A DNA stretch of 64,000 bases. Source: Paraflavitalea devenefica (lineage in GTDB: Bacteria > Bacteroidota > Bacteroidia > Chitinophagales > Chitinophagaceae). How positions within the stretch are numbered: the stretch's first letter is position 1; each line of letters begins with the position of its first letter. Where the stretch lies: the NCBI RefSeq assembly GCF_011759375.1, contig NZ_JAARML010000001.1, positions 496,001 to 560,000 of the forward strand, in the 5' to 3' direction. Shown in pieces: positions 54,591-64,000 of the stretch. The translations under genes and the position numbers were made by a program. The notes beneath the pieces are model-generated. The model ran no database searches. It was not told where the DNA came from and worked only from the letters and a program-made list of their open reading frames with translations.

Positions 54591-54616
54591 TACACAGTAA
54601 CCAGTAACAATTATTG

Positions 54617-57040
54617 TTACAACTTGATCGCAATATTGGCAATGACATTGGCAGGCATTTGTACACTCATCACGCCCTGGCCAATAAAATATTGTTCATC
54701 TGTAAGGTTGTCGAACTTAATGCCCAGGCGGTACCATTTTGTTTCATAGAAGGCTGTTGCATTCAGCAGCGTATAGGATGGGAAAGTGAATACGCCTGTA
54801 GCGGCAGAGTTGGCAGTTAAATGCTTACCGTTATAATTACCGCCTACGCCAATACCCAGCCCTCTTAACTTCCCTTTGAATAAAGAATAGCTGATCCAGC
54901 AATTGGCCAGATCGGCAGGCCCTGCAGCGGCAGGCCGTCTGCCCTGTAAGGCAGCCGTTGTCTTGGTGAGCTTGCTGTCGTTATGTGCATAACCTGCTAT
55001 AATATTCAATCCGGAAACAGGATTGGCAATCACTTCCAGTTCATAACCCTTGCTGGTTTGGGTGCCATCCTGTACGGTTACATTATAATTCACGCCTTCC
55101 CGCTCTATCACATCCACCCGGGTAATATTATCCACCTTGATATCATAATAGCTGGCGGTAACATTCAGCCTGTTGCCAAAGAGTGCTGCTTTTACACCTC
55201 CTTCAAACTGGTTGGCCTGCTGTGGCTTAAAGGTGCCGGAAATATCAGGCAAGGGCTGGGTAACAGGCGCTACGTTGCTAAAGCCATTCATATAATTGCC
55301 AAATACAGCCACCTGGTCTTTGACGATCTCATACACCAGTCCTACCTTGGGCGATACAGCCGTTTGCTGATAATCGCTGTTGGCTATTACTGTATTGGTG
55401 GCATGGTTAAGGGTACCCTTGCTGTCAAAGCGGTCTACCCGCAGGCTTAATAGCAACGACAATTGATCCATGAACGTCAGCACATCGGCTGCATAAGCGC
55501 TATAGATCTGGGTAGTACTGTGGTTGCGGGTAGCAGCCGCTGTACTCGCAGCTATCTTCTGATCTACTGCGGCACGGGATATTTTGGTATAGTTGGGATC
55601 GTTTTTCAACAAGCCGTTTACAAAATCAAAAACAATATAGGGAGAGTTGTCATTGTTCACTTTCAGCCGCAGGTAATCAAGCCCCACCAGGAGCCGGCTC
55701 CTGAATTGACCCATTTTAATATCATGCGTGAAGTTCTGCTGCACATCCAGCGCTGTGTTAACCGTGTTCTGATAGCTTACATTGCGCTCCAGGGAATCAT
55801 CCGTTGCCTTGCGGATAAACTGGTACTGGTAATACCCATCGGTCTTGCGGGTATTGTTGGAAATAATAGTTTGTGAGGTCCAGTTATCAGATATCCTGTA
55901 CGTTCCCACCGCCCGTACATTCACGGTAGGTGTTTTGATAGTAAGGTCATTACTGGTATAAGAGCGGCTCCAGTCGAAGTTTAACTCAGCCGGTGTGTGG
56001 GCCACAAACTGCCGGGTACGGTTAAGGAAGATAACAGCGGGACTGGTAGCTTCCCCGTTATAGAAATCGGCATTCAGGTTAATCCGCAACCTTTCGCTGG
56101 CGCGCAACTCCAGGGAGGGTGCAATAAACATTGTCTTCCTGAAACCGGCATCCTGGAAACTGAGCTGGTGGTGGTAAGCTGCATTCAGCCGGAACAATAC
56201 ATTCTTGTCTTTATTAAGCGGGCCATAAATATCAGCCGTCACCCGGTTGAGATTAAAGCTGCCGGTGCTGTAGGCGATTTCCCCACCGAGCGTGTCCAGT
56301 GGTCTTTTGGTAATAATATTCACCAAACCACCGAAGGAAGTAAGCGCACCGCCGAATAAAGTGGCAGAGGGTCCTTTCAGTACTTCAATCCTTTCAATGG
56401 AGGCAGGATCATATTCTCCGTTTGTTTGTCCCGGCACGCCATCCACCATAGATACCTCTGTGCGGAAGCCCCTGAGCGAATAATAAGAGGCGCCATCTGT
56501 ATTGATACCCCGGTTGCCCTGTATCTTGTACAGGCCGGGTGTATTCCTAAGTGCATTGCCAAAATCGGTGGTCAGTTGCTCTCTCAACAATGCCCTCGTG
56601 ATGGTAGTATATACTTGTGGGTTTTCCAACCTGGATAGCGGCATCTTGGCCACTGTAGGACTCCCTTTTGCGTTGAACTTATTTTTCCCTGCTGCAATCA
56701 CCACTTCCTCCAGGTAGGCCTCATTCTCTGTCAGCACAAAATCACAGTCAGTTGTTTCACCTTGCCTGATGGTAATATTCTTTTCTGCCGGCTTCAATTC
56801 AACGGAGGATATCATGATCACATAATCGCCCGGCTTAATACCATTCATTTTGTATTCACCCATTTCATTGGTGGCGGTAGCCCGTGTTTTTCCCGACAGC
56901 ATAACAGTTACCCCTGCAGCAGGCTTGCCATCGGAAGTAACAATCTTACCACGCAGGGAGCCGCTTTCCTGTGCATATAACCAGGAGCCTGTACACAGGA
57001 ATACACAACATACCGTCACAAAGAGTCGCTTAATATTCAT
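54617..57040 (-). CDS. TonB-dependent siderophore-type receptor
   Basis: About 807 residues from the ATG at 57040 (MNIKRLFVTVCCVFLCTGSW), a normal signal peptide; the frame extends 14 codons further but those residues do not fit a leader. A carboxypeptidase-regulatory-like domain (LRGKIVTSDGKPAAGVTVML) is followed by the plug (GNALRNTPGLYKIQGNRGI, then YSLRGFRTEVSMVDGVPG and IERIEVLKGPSATLFGGA) and a 22-strand-type barrel. It resembles ferric-siderophore receptors, not SusC. No SusD partner or Fur box is evident to me. Confidence 0.9.
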   Translation of the reverse strand: MNIKRLFVTVCCVFLCTGSWLYAQESGSLRGKIVTSDGKPAAGVTVMLSGKTRATATNEMGEYKMNGIKPGDYVIMISSVELKPAEKNITIRQGETTDCDFVLTENEAYLEEVVIAAGKNKFNAKGSPTVAKMPLSRLENPQVYTTITRALLREQLTTDFGNALRNTPGLYKIQGNRGINTDGASYYSLRGFRTEVSMVDGVPGQTNGEYDPASIERIEVLKGPSATLFGGALTSFGGLVNIITKRPLDTLGGEIAYSTGSFNLNRVTADIYGPLNKDKNVLFRLNAAYHHQLSFQDAGFRKTMFIAPSLELRASERLRINLNADFYNGEATSPAVIFLNRTRQFVAHTPAELNFDWSRSYTSNDLTIKTPTVNVRAVGTYRISDNWTSQTIISNNTRKTDGYYQYQFIRKATDDSLERNVSYQNTVNTALDVQQNFTHDIKMGQFRSRLLVGLDYLRLKVNNDNSPYIVFDFVNGLLKNDPNYTKISRAAVDQKIAASTAAATRNHSTTQIYSAYAADVLTFMDQLSLLLSLRVDRFDSKGTLNHATNTVIANSDYQQTAVSPKVGLVYEIVKDQVAVFGNYMNGFSNVAPVTQPLPDISGTFKPQQANQFEGGVKAALFGNRLNVTASYYDIKVDNITRVDVIEREGVNYNVTVQDGTQTSKGYELEVIANPVSGLNIIAGYAHNDSKLTKTTAALQGRRPAAAGPADLANCWISYSLFKGKLRGLGIGVGGNYNGKHLTANSAATGVFTFPSYTLLNATAFYETKWYRLGIKFDNLTDEQYFIGQGVMSVQMPANVIANIAIKL

Positions 57041-57242
57041 TTTTATCGGTTTATTAAAACTATAACCAGGAGGATATCTCATGTAACTTCATTGGAAAGC
57101 AATACCTGCCTGGAGGCAGGTGAAACGAAACGCATACATATTTAAATAGGAGAAGGAAATTTCCGGGTGCAAAGGAAAAGGCTGGGGAGTGATTCTGTTT
57201 ACGGAATCAGGAAATCGTTTTACGATATGTGTAACTGTTTGA

Positions 57243-57274
57243 ACCGGTCCGGGTGAATATTCACCCGGACCGGT
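57243..57274. repeat. Perfect 32-base palindrome
   Basis: ACCGGTCCGGGTGAAT followed immediately by its exact reverse complement, in the gap after the sugar dehydrogenase gene and upstream of the TonB receptor gene. Neither strand has a T-run next to it, so it is not a standard intrinsic terminator. It could be a dyad binding site or an RNA hairpin. Confidence 0.75.
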
Positions 57275-57299
57275 ATAAAGAGAAGATGACCGCTTCTAT

Positions 57300-59051
57300 C
57301 TATTGTAAAATAATCTTATCCATTCTTACTTCGGCGCCGTACCCATTATACAATTTCAGTATATACACCCCTCTTTTAAAATGCGCTACGTCAATACTGA
57401 AATTACTTTTGGTTGTTTTTTCATCCATCACCAGCCTGCCGGTAATATCCACTAAACGGCAGCGGATAGGCTTCTGCACCGCAGGCTCTGTCTCCACCAC
57501 TATCTGGGTAGTAGCAGGATTGGGATATACATTGGTCACATATTGGGGGCGGTCAACGACAGGGCGTTCCCGGATGGGCAGGGTAATACCCTGGTATTGA
57601 AATACCAGGATAGAGCCTTTATTCTCCAGGTTTGTCAGGTCATTACCACTGGGGCCTGAAGTAGAGCCAATGCTATCGGTTATAACAAATATTTTTCCAT
57701 CGGGGCTGAGGGCGATATCACGATACCGGTTGACTGACTTAAAGTACCGGATAGAATCACCGATAATAGCGTCTTTAGTGGCATTGAGCCGGTACCGGAA
57801 TATTGTTCCTGTGCGCAGGGTAGCCACCAATAAGGAAGGATACCAGTTGGGAATACCCCTGCCACTGTTCAGGTGATAATACTCAACACTGGAAGGCGCA
57901 ATGGTGGGATATTTCAGCCATCCATTGGCTATTTCACATTGAGTAGCCGGCAAAGGCGTACAAACCGTATAGGCTTTTACCAGAGGTTTTTTGAAATTAG
58001 CCTTTACACTGGCCGGGGCGCTTTTTTCCTGCATCACGGTAGCGTTGCCAGGAATATAAAAAGGGCTTTCCACAAAGCTGTAACTACTGCAGTTCGTAGC
58101 CGAAGACCAGTTTACATATTGGTAGTTTACTTCATCTGTATCTCCTGCTATATAAGGCCAGCCATAATTCCTGCCACTTTCAATGCTATTTACCTCATCA
58201 TCGGTATTGGGTCCGTGTTCTGAGCTGAAGAGCTTGCCACCCGGCGTTAATACCGGGAAAGTATAACCACCGGAAGGATTTTTTTCCCATACCAGTCCCT
58301 GCGGATTTCTGTGACCGATGGTATAAATATGGCTGCGTACGCCATTCCATAAAGGATTATCACCGGGAATAGAACCATCGAAATTGAGTCGTAATATCTT
58401 ACCGGAATATAATGTATAGGTCGCTGCATCAATATTGGCCTGGGTAGGCAGCATCTGTGAACGTATTTGCGTGCACCGGTTAGCAAACTGGTTATTGCCC
58501 AGGTCGCCACAGGAATAATATAGTTTATTATCGGCGCCCACGATCAAACGGCCGGTGCTGTGGTCACCACCAGCAGGAATGCCTTGTATAAGCGTCAGTG
58601 GATTTGTGAGGGAAGGCGAAGCGCCGCCATTGTATTTGTAGCGAACAATCCTGATACTGGTGGCATTATAGCTATAGGCAACAAAGATGGAATCCTGGTT
58701 GGTGCCTTTCCCAAATCCAGGATGCAGCGCCAGCCCCAGCATTCCATTCTGCCCGATACCGGTAGCAGCACCACTCCCGTTCCTGGAGATATTAAGAGTT
58801 ACACTACTCCGTATATCAAGGATGATCTGCTGCAGACCCGTTCCTGTATCCACCCGGACGATACGCCCAACTTTTTCTGTAATATATAAGTAATTGTCTG
58901 GCCCGTACACGATATCAAAAGGGTGGGCGAGATAATAAGCCGTAGCGGGCTTTGTATTCAATACAGTTTTTGTAAAAGGTTCTCCCTGAGCGTTTGCAAT
59001 ATGAGGAAAAAATATAACAAGAAAGAATAACCTTAGGATATGGGGTTTCAT
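57300..59051 (-). CDS. T9SS-secreted PQQ-type sugar dehydrogenase (GSDH family)
   Basis: 583 residues with a signal peptide (MKPHILRLFFLVIFFPHIAN). The six-bladed propeller of the glucose/sorbosone dehydrogenase family has HPFDIVYGPDNYLYITEKVG, GQNGMLGLALHPGF, GGDHSTGRLIVGADNKLYYS, IGHRNPQGLVWE and SSEHGPNTDDEVN. The C-terminal about 80 residues are a T9SS type A sorting domain (NVYPNPATTQIVVET, then GRLVMDEKT and GVYILKLYNG). It should be cell-surface or secreted; PQQ dependence is predicted from the family. Confidence 0.92.
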   Translation of the reverse strand: MKPHILRLFFLVIFFPHIANAQGEPFTKTVLNTKPATAYYLAHPFDIVYGPDNYLYITEKVGRIVRVDTGTGLQQIILDIRSSVTLNISRNGSGAATGIGQNGMLGLALHPGFGKGTNQDSIFVAYSYNATSIRIVRYKYNGGASPSLTNPLTLIQGIPAGGDHSTGRLIVGADNKLYYSCGDLGNNQFANRCTQIRSQMLPTQANIDAATYTLYSGKILRLNFDGSIPGDNPLWNGVRSHIYTIGHRNPQGLVWEKNPSGGYTFPVLTPGGKLFSSEHGPNTDDEVNSIESGRNYGWPYIAGDTDEVNYQYVNWSSATNCSSYSFVESPFYIPGNATVMQEKSAPASVKANFKKPLVKAYTVCTPLPATQCEIANGWLKYPTIAPSSVEYYHLNSGRGIPNWYPSLLVATLRTGTIFRYRLNATKDAIIGDSIRYFKSVNRYRDIALSPDGKIFVITDSIGSTSGPSGNDLTNLENKGSILVFQYQGITLPIRERPVVDRPQYVTNVYPNPATTQIVVETEPAVQKPIRCRLVDITGRLVMDEKTTKSNFSIDVAHFKRGVYILKLYNGYGAEVRMDKIILQ

Positions 59052-59235
59052 AGATCAGGTTTAGGTTTAGGTACAAGCGATTATGATCTTTACCACACGA
59101 ATATTGCAATTTCCGCCGGGTAAAACAATAGCTGAAACCCGCTCTGGGCTTAGTATATCTACGATTGTAGCGTTGACACTATTATTATACATTTACGTTT
59201 AACCATAGTGCTTGTATTAGCACAAATCCATACTT

Positions 59236-61515
59236 ATGAAAACATATTTACCAGTACAACCATTACTGCTGTGCATATGTTTATTAGCGTTACTAAGGAA
59301 AGCAGAGGCACAGGCAACTGTTCAAACTGGCAAAAGCTATGTAAACATCACCAAAGGCCTTAACGGTGGCACCATCGAACCCGGAGACACGCTTGAAATA
59401 CGGGCCACCATCGCCGTAAGCGCCGGAAATATTACACGCGTGCACTACGTAGATACCATACCCGCCAATACCACCTACATTCCAGGATCCTTAAAGATCC
59501 TGACCAATGAAGGATTGAGTTTTAAATCCTATTCAGATGCATCCGGGGATGACCCTGCTTACTTTAACCCCGCAGGTTACCTGCGCATCAACCTTGGCAG
59601 CACCTACAACAATGGCGGAGCTGTTAACCCCGGCGGCAATTGCACCAATACCACACCCTGGGCAGCGCCCGACGGCGGCACCATTCAATCCAACCGGGGA
59701 AGACCTTCTTTCTTTGGCAACACCTGTATCCTATCGGCTTCCTTCAGGGTACAGGTTAATACCGGGTTGGCTTACGGTACCCTGATCAATATACGGGGCG
59801 GATCATTTTATTTCCGCAACAACAGTACTGTCAATCAATCGCGTCCCTGCAGCCCCTACCAGGCTGCCCTGAAAGCGAATGCGGGCTTATGTCCCAATGC
59901 CATCGGCGCCAATGCAGTCATTGATTATGGCGGCACATTTGGAAGCGGGTTCACACAAAACAGGGCAGTCTCTGCAATCGTGCCCGGCTTCATTCGTCAG
60001 AATGTAGCCACCGGCCAGCCCAATGATGGTTACTACTGTATTGTGAACAACCTCAGCCCTTCGGGCAATACCGACCCCAACTCACCCATCCCCAATGGCA
60101 CCAACCGCGTGCATTCGGTGTGGGATATCATGGGGGATCATACCGGGGCCACCGATCCTTTGACCGGTAACCTGCCGGTAGCGCCGGGCGCCAATGGCGG
60201 TTATTTCGTAGCGATTAACGCTGCTTACGCCAACAGCAACGCGATACAACAAACGATTGGCGGCTTATGCCCCAATACTTATTATGAGTTTTCGGCCTGG
60301 TTTAAAAATGTGTGCGAATATTGTGGTTGCGATTCAACCGGCGACCCTTCCTATAACAACGGAATTCCCAATACCAGTTTTAATGGTCCCGATTCATCGG
60401 GCGTAAACCCCAACCTCACGTTTGTCATTGACGGGGTAGACTATTATACCAGTGGTAACCTGAAATATACCGGCCAGTGGGTGAAGAAAGGATTTGTATA
60501 CCTTACCGGCCCCGCACAAACTTCTTTTACCATCACCATCCGCAACAATGCAGCCGGCGGTGGTGGTAACGACTGGGCCATTGATGATGTAACGCTGGCC
60601 ACCTGTACACCGAACCTTGACCTGCAACCATCACCTTCCATGCAGGTATGTATGCGGCAGGCCGTTGATATGTTTGCCAACATCCGCTGTTATTTTCCCA
60701 ATTACATTCACTGGCGTTGGGAAAGAAGTACAGATGGCGGCGCTACCTGGAGCAATACAGGCGTCAGCGGAACAGGCAATCCCCAACTGAATGCCGGCGA
60801 ATATGAATACCGGGCCGAGTACCCTACTTTCCTCGCCGACAGTAGCATTGACAATGTGCGATACCGTATCCGCATTGCCTCTACGGTGGCCAACCTGGAC
60901 AATAACAGTTGTTCCTTCGTAGCCGGTACACATATACAATTGACCAGCCAGGACTGTGCTGTACTGCCGCTTACTGATATCCAGGCTTTCTCGGGAAAGC
61001 AGGTCAATGGGCTGGCCAACCTGCAGTGGACTACCAATAATGAAATTCCGGGAACCATTTTTGAAATAGAAAGCAGTGACAACAGGACCCATTTCACCAA
61101 AGTGGGTACCATGCAGAGTGATTTAAGCGGCGTGAATACGTATCATTTTACCGACCCTGCCCCTCTTACCCGCGACCGGTATTACCGCATCCGGATAAGG
61201 AATGAAAAGACTTTCGGCTACAGCAAGATCATTATGCTCAGTAACGGGGATATGAATTTTGCTATTAAATCATTGGTGAACCCTTTCCGGGAACGGATCA
61301 ATTTTGAATTGATAACACCCGGCGACGGGCCTGCTACTATAGTACTGATGGACACTTACGGAAGACCCGTGAAGCAAATGAACATCCAGGTACAAAAAGG
61401 ATTCAATGTGCTGGAACTGACAAAGCTGGATAAGTTACCGGCTGGTGTATACATCATGCAGGTACAGCAGCAGGAACAGGTTATTACCAAACGATTAATA
61501 AAATCCGGACCCTAA
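59236..61515 (+). CDS. T9SS-sorted adhesin-like protein, copy 1
   Basis: 759 residues with a signal peptide. It begins with a DUF11-like domain (SYVNITKGLNGGTIEPGDTL, then VHYVDTIPANTTYIPGSLKI). The middle jelly-roll-like region has CPNTYYEFSAWFKNVCEYCG, NPNLTFVIDGVDYYTSG and GGGGNDWAIDDVTL. A fibronectin-like module comes next (LQWTTNNEIPGTIFEIESS), and a T9SS type A sorting domain ends it (SLVNPFRERINFELITPGDG, then LPAGVYIMQVQQQ). No catalytic site is evident. It is 46 bases before a paralogue. Confidence 0.85.
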   Translation: MKTYLPVQPLLLCICLLALLRKAEAQATVQTGKSYVNITKGLNGGTIEPGDTLEIRATIAVSAGNITRVHYVDTIPANTTYIPGSLKILTNEGLSFKSYSDASGDDPAYFNPAGYLRINLGSTYNNGGAVNPGGNCTNTTPWAAPDGGTIQSNRGRPSFFGNTCILSASFRVQVNTGLAYGTLINIRGGSFYFRNNSTVNQSRPCSPYQAALKANAGLCPNAIGANAVIDYGGTFGSGFTQNRAVSAIVPGFIRQNVATGQPNDGYYCIVNNLSPSGNTDPNSPIPNGTNRVHSVWDIMGDHTGATDPLTGNLPVAPGANGGYFVAINAAYANSNAIQQTIGGLCPNTYYEFSAWFKNVCEYCGCDSTGDPSYNNGIPNTSFNGPDSSGVNPNLTFVIDGVDYYTSGNLKYTGQWVKKGFVYLTGPAQTSFTITIRNNAAGGGGNDWAIDDVTLATCTPNLDLQPSPSMQVCMRQAVDMFANIRCYFPNYIHWRWERSTDGGATWSNTGVSGTGNPQLNAGEYEYRAEYPTFLADSSIDNVRYRIRIASTVANLDNNSCSFVAGTHIQLTSQDCAVLPLTDIQAFSGKQVNGLANLQWTTNNEIPGTIFEIESSDNRTHFTKVGTMQSDLSGVNTYHFTDPAPLTRDRYYRIRIRNEKTFGYSKIIMLSNGDMNFAIKSLVNPFRERINFELITPGDGPATIVLMDTYGRPVKQMNIQVQKGFNVLELTKLDKLPAGVYIMQVQQQEQVITKRLIKSGP

Positions 61516-61561
61516 ATAAAAACCCTAAAAATCCTAAACCTTCAGAAAACCTATAGTTGTT

Positions 61562-63862
61562 ATGTACCCAAACCTTACGCCTTTTCTCAGCAGGATCACT
61601 ATGTTCCTGCTGGTCATACTGTTCACAGCAACCTCCCTGCAAGCGCAGGTTAGATTCGGGAACAGTTATGTGAACATTTCTAAAAAAACAGCAGGTGGCA
61701 CCGTACAGAACGGAGATACATTGGAGATACGCGCCAACTTCTTTTTCCCGCAGAACTATAACTCCAATATTGTGTACTTCGTGCGGTATGTTGACAACAT
61801 ACCTACCAACACTACCTATATTGGCGATTCGCTGCGGCTGATTACCAATGAAGGATTAACGTATAAGCGATGGACAAATGCTGCAGATACGGACCCCGGC
61901 ACTTACCTGGCAACACCGCCTGCAGGACAATACAATGTGCGGATCAACATCGGCCGTACGGCTACCAACCCTGCCAATAATACGGCCACCAGTTCTACAG
62001 GCGCCAGCTACCTGAGGACCGGAGGATCGGGACAAGATAAACCGTATGTTGGCGGCGGTATGCTGGTTACCACGGCATTCAGGGTACGGGTAACCGGTAA
62101 TATAGGAGATACCATTACCCTGGGCGCCGGCCAGTTGCGGTTTAAAGCCAGGAATGTGAGCGGCGACCCGGATAGCATTATACAGGCCATTCAATACAAG
62201 ATCCTGATCTCTGATAACATTCCTATTTGCCCGAATGCAGTGGGCAGGAACTTCGTAGCCGAAGCCGGTGGTACTTTTGACAGCGGTACTACCCAAAACC
62301 GTTCTTATGCACCTACCTTCGCGATCCCCAACTATAATTATTCGCCGCTTACCTATGCCAATAATACAGGCGATGGTAACTACATCGTGGTGAATAACCT
62401 GAGCCCTTCGGCCAGCACTTTCCAGGATGCCACGAAAAAACCATTCTGTGCCGCCGCAGCAACACCGCCTTTAGCGCCCGCAGCCTGCGAAAACAGGATG
62501 TGGCAGGGCCACTGGGACATCATCGGTGATCATACCGGCAGTACCACACCAGCCGGTAATCCACCTGTGGCGCCCGGCACCCGGGGTGGTTATATGCTGG
62601 TGGTCAATGCCGCTTATCCCACCAGTGAGGCTTACCGGCAATTTCTAACAGGTCTTTGCCCCAATACCTCTTACGAGTTTTCGCTGTGGGTACGCAACGT
62701 GTGTACCAATTGCGGTATCGACTCGAATAGGGTGCAAACCTGGAGACCAGGTGTAAATCCCAATTTAACATTCGTTATTGACGGGCTCGACCGGTACTCT
62801 TCCGGGGAAATAGACACTGTAGGCTGGATGAAAAAAGGATTTATGTTCACCACAGGCCCGGCGCAAACTTCCATTACCATTTCCATCCGCAACAATGCTT
62901 CCGGTGGTGGCGGTAATGACTGGGCCATTGACGATATCGCCCTGGTAACCTGTAACCCCGACCTCAATATGTTGCCAGGCCCCAGCGTAGCCGCCTGCGT
63001 AGGCCAGCAGATAGATATTTTCTCTGAGGTCAGCTCTTACTTTAATAGTTATGTAAACTGGGTATGGGAAAGAAGTACCAATGGAGGTACTACCTGGAGC
63101 AGCACCGGCACATCCGGCACAGGCACGCCTGTATATAATGGCAGCGCCTATGAATATACGGCCACCTATCCTTCATTCGTGGGAACACTCGCTGATAGCG
63201 GAACCCTGTACCGCATAAAGGTGGCCTCCTCTCTTGCCAACCTTACCAATCCTGATTGCTCTTTCAGCAACAATACTATCGTGGTAGTGCGGTTCAGCAC
63301 CTGCTATGTATTAAACACTAAATTATTATCATTCAGCGGGCAGCTCCGGAACGGTTATACCGCCCTCTGGTGGACTACAGAAAATGAAGAGGCAGGGGCT
63401 GTTTTTGATGTTGAACGCAGTGATGATGGCACCCACTTCCATAAAATAGGCACGGTCAATGCCCGGGCTGCCGGTATGGGAGCCACTTACAATTTCACTG
63501 ATCCCACTGCAGTATCCGGCACAGTCCTTTATCGCCTTAAGACAATCGAAAGAAGCAGCCATACCTACAGCCGGCTGGTGATGGTGAGCAATAAACCGGA
63601 ACCGGGCATCCGCTCACTGGTAAACCCGTTCACCAATAAGATCAGTTTCGAAATAGTGAGCACCGAAAAAGGGACCGCCATGATTACCCTGACTGATGCC
63701 CTGGGCAGGTTGGTAAAACACAGCCGGGAATCTTTTATAAGCGGCGTAAACCCGGTAACCCTGCACGGGCTGGAAGGCTTTAGTAAAGGGATGTATACCC
63801 TGCGGGTGCAGTTAAAAGATAAGATCATCAATAAACAGGTGCTCAAATTAGAGCAACAGTAA
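61562..63862 (+). CDS. T9SS-sorted adhesin-like protein, copy 2
   Basis: 766 residues, same domain order as the preceding gene: leader, DUF11-like start (FGNSYVNISKKTAGGTVQNG, DTLEIRANF), jelly-roll-like part with CPNTSYEFSLWVRNVCTNCG, DGLDRYSSGEID and GGGGNDWAIDDIALVTC, module LWWTTENEEAGAVFDVERSD, and T9SS sorting end (SLVNPFTNKISFEIVSTEKG, then SKGMYTLRVQLKD). The two arose by tandem duplication and have diverged throughout. A large hairpin follows the stop. Confidence 0.85.
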   Translation: MYPNLTPFLSRITMFLLVILFTATSLQAQVRFGNSYVNISKKTAGGTVQNGDTLEIRANFFFPQNYNSNIVYFVRYVDNIPTNTTYIGDSLRLITNEGLTYKRWTNAADTDPGTYLATPPAGQYNVRINIGRTATNPANNTATSSTGASYLRTGGSGQDKPYVGGGMLVTTAFRVRVTGNIGDTITLGAGQLRFKARNVSGDPDSIIQAIQYKILISDNIPICPNAVGRNFVAEAGGTFDSGTTQNRSYAPTFAIPNYNYSPLTYANNTGDGNYIVVNNLSPSASTFQDATKKPFCAAAATPPLAPAACENRMWQGHWDIIGDHTGSTTPAGNPPVAPGTRGGYMLVVNAAYPTSEAYRQFLTGLCPNTSYEFSLWVRNVCTNCGIDSNRVQTWRPGVNPNLTFVIDGLDRYSSGEIDTVGWMKKGFMFTTGPAQTSITISIRNNASGGGGNDWAIDDIALVTCNPDLNMLPGPSVAACVGQQIDIFSEVSSYFNSYVNWVWERSTNGGTTWSSTGTSGTGTPVYNGSAYEYTATYPSFVGTLADSGTLYRIKVASSLANLTNPDCSFSNNTIVVVRFSTCYVLNTKLLSFSGQLRNGYTALWWTTENEEAGAVFDVERSDDGTHFHKIGTVNARAAGMGATYNFTDPTAVSGTVLYRLKTIERSSHTYSRLVMVSNKPEPGIRSLVNPFTNKISFEIVSTEKGTAMITLTDALGRLVKHSRESFISGVNPVTLHGLEGFSKGMYTLRVQLKDKIINKQVLKLEQQ

Positions 63863-63886
63863 TAAGGTTTGAAAGGTCATAAACCG

Positions 63887-63939
63887 GAAAGTCCGGAAGA
63901 AAGCGCTTGTAATGCAAGCTGTCTTTCTTCCGGACTTTC
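63887..63939. terminator. Long hairpin after the tandem T9SS genes
   Basis: GAAAGTCCGGAAGAAAG (63887-63903) pairs perfectly with CTTTCTTCCGGACTTTC (63923-63939). An inner GCTTG/CAAGC stem is nested inside. The following TGTCTTTAC is only weakly T-rich, so it may be a terminator or an mRNA-stabilising stem. Confidence 0.6.
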
Positions 63940-64000
63940 TGTCTTTACAGACTTCAGGCTATTCTAAAAGCATTTATAAGAAAGTACGTGCTTAATATCT

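Noticed and set aside
54617..57040. A SusC/SusD polysaccharide utilisation locus
   Set aside because: The receptor reads as siderophore-type and no SusD lipoprotein gene is adjacent.

Overview
The window looks like chromosomal DNA of a Bacteroidota bacterium, most likely of the Chitinophagaceae. The evidence is: proteins with C-terminal type IX secretion (T9SS) sorting domains, a TonB-dependent receptor with a carboxypeptidase-regulatory-like N-terminal domain, an ECF sigma factor paired with a membrane protein, the -7 box TAnnTTTG in front of several genes, and very few recognisable Shine-Dalgarno sequences. I see no insertion sequence, prophage, CRISPR array or rRNA operon. There is one tRNA, with a damaged copy beside it.

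Layout. 1-10 kb: a metallophosphoesterase cut by the window edge, polyphosphate kinase, an AraC regulator, a large TPR/transglutaminase-like exported protein, and a HipA-like kinase overlapping a DUF3037 gene. 10-19.4 kb: a six-gene minus-strand locus holding two FHA proteins, a 27-residue membrane microprotein, a PP2C phosphatase, a transmembrane Ser/Thr kinase and a 1340-residue fusion of an FtsW/RodA (SEDS) glycosyltransferase to a class B penicillin-binding protein. 19.7-29.6 kb: a DUF92 membrane protein, a seven-heme cytochrome, a flavin monooxygenase, a glycerate transport and phosphorylation pair, a vanadium haloperoxidase lipoprotein and an AraC regulator. 29.7-37 kb: ECF sigma with a barrel-type partner, a succinate dehydrogenase operon with an Sdh1-like anchor, and an exported protein. 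37-45 kb: tRNA-Ser, TatD, a polysaccharide deacetylase, gltX, a B12-binding mutase subunit and enoyl-CoA hydratase. 45-53 kb: a planctomycete-style set (DUF2231 cytochrome, TIM-barrel isomerase, DUF1501, DUF1549/DUF1553 cytochrome) divergent from a LacI regulator, with a candidate operator between them. 53-64 kb: fumarase, a siderophore-type TonB receptor, a T9SS sugar dehydrogenase and two tandem paralogous T9SS proteins.

The best candidate for a little-described system is the 10,071-19,394 locus. Its parts list matches the actinobacterial fhaA/fhaB-pstP-rodA-pbpA-pknA/B cell-wall control operon, but rodA and pbpA are one polypeptide, the kinase ectodomain is a jelly-roll-like domain rather than PASTA repeats, and a microprotein sits two bases from each neighbour. 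My inference is that it is a phospho-controlled peptidoglycan synthase unit.

A second window-wide signal is in the DNA itself. Many intergenic regions, and one coding linker, hold short degenerate tandem arrays with an exact 7-bp period but different unit sequences. Other gaps hold runs of perfect hairpins with 3-base loops.
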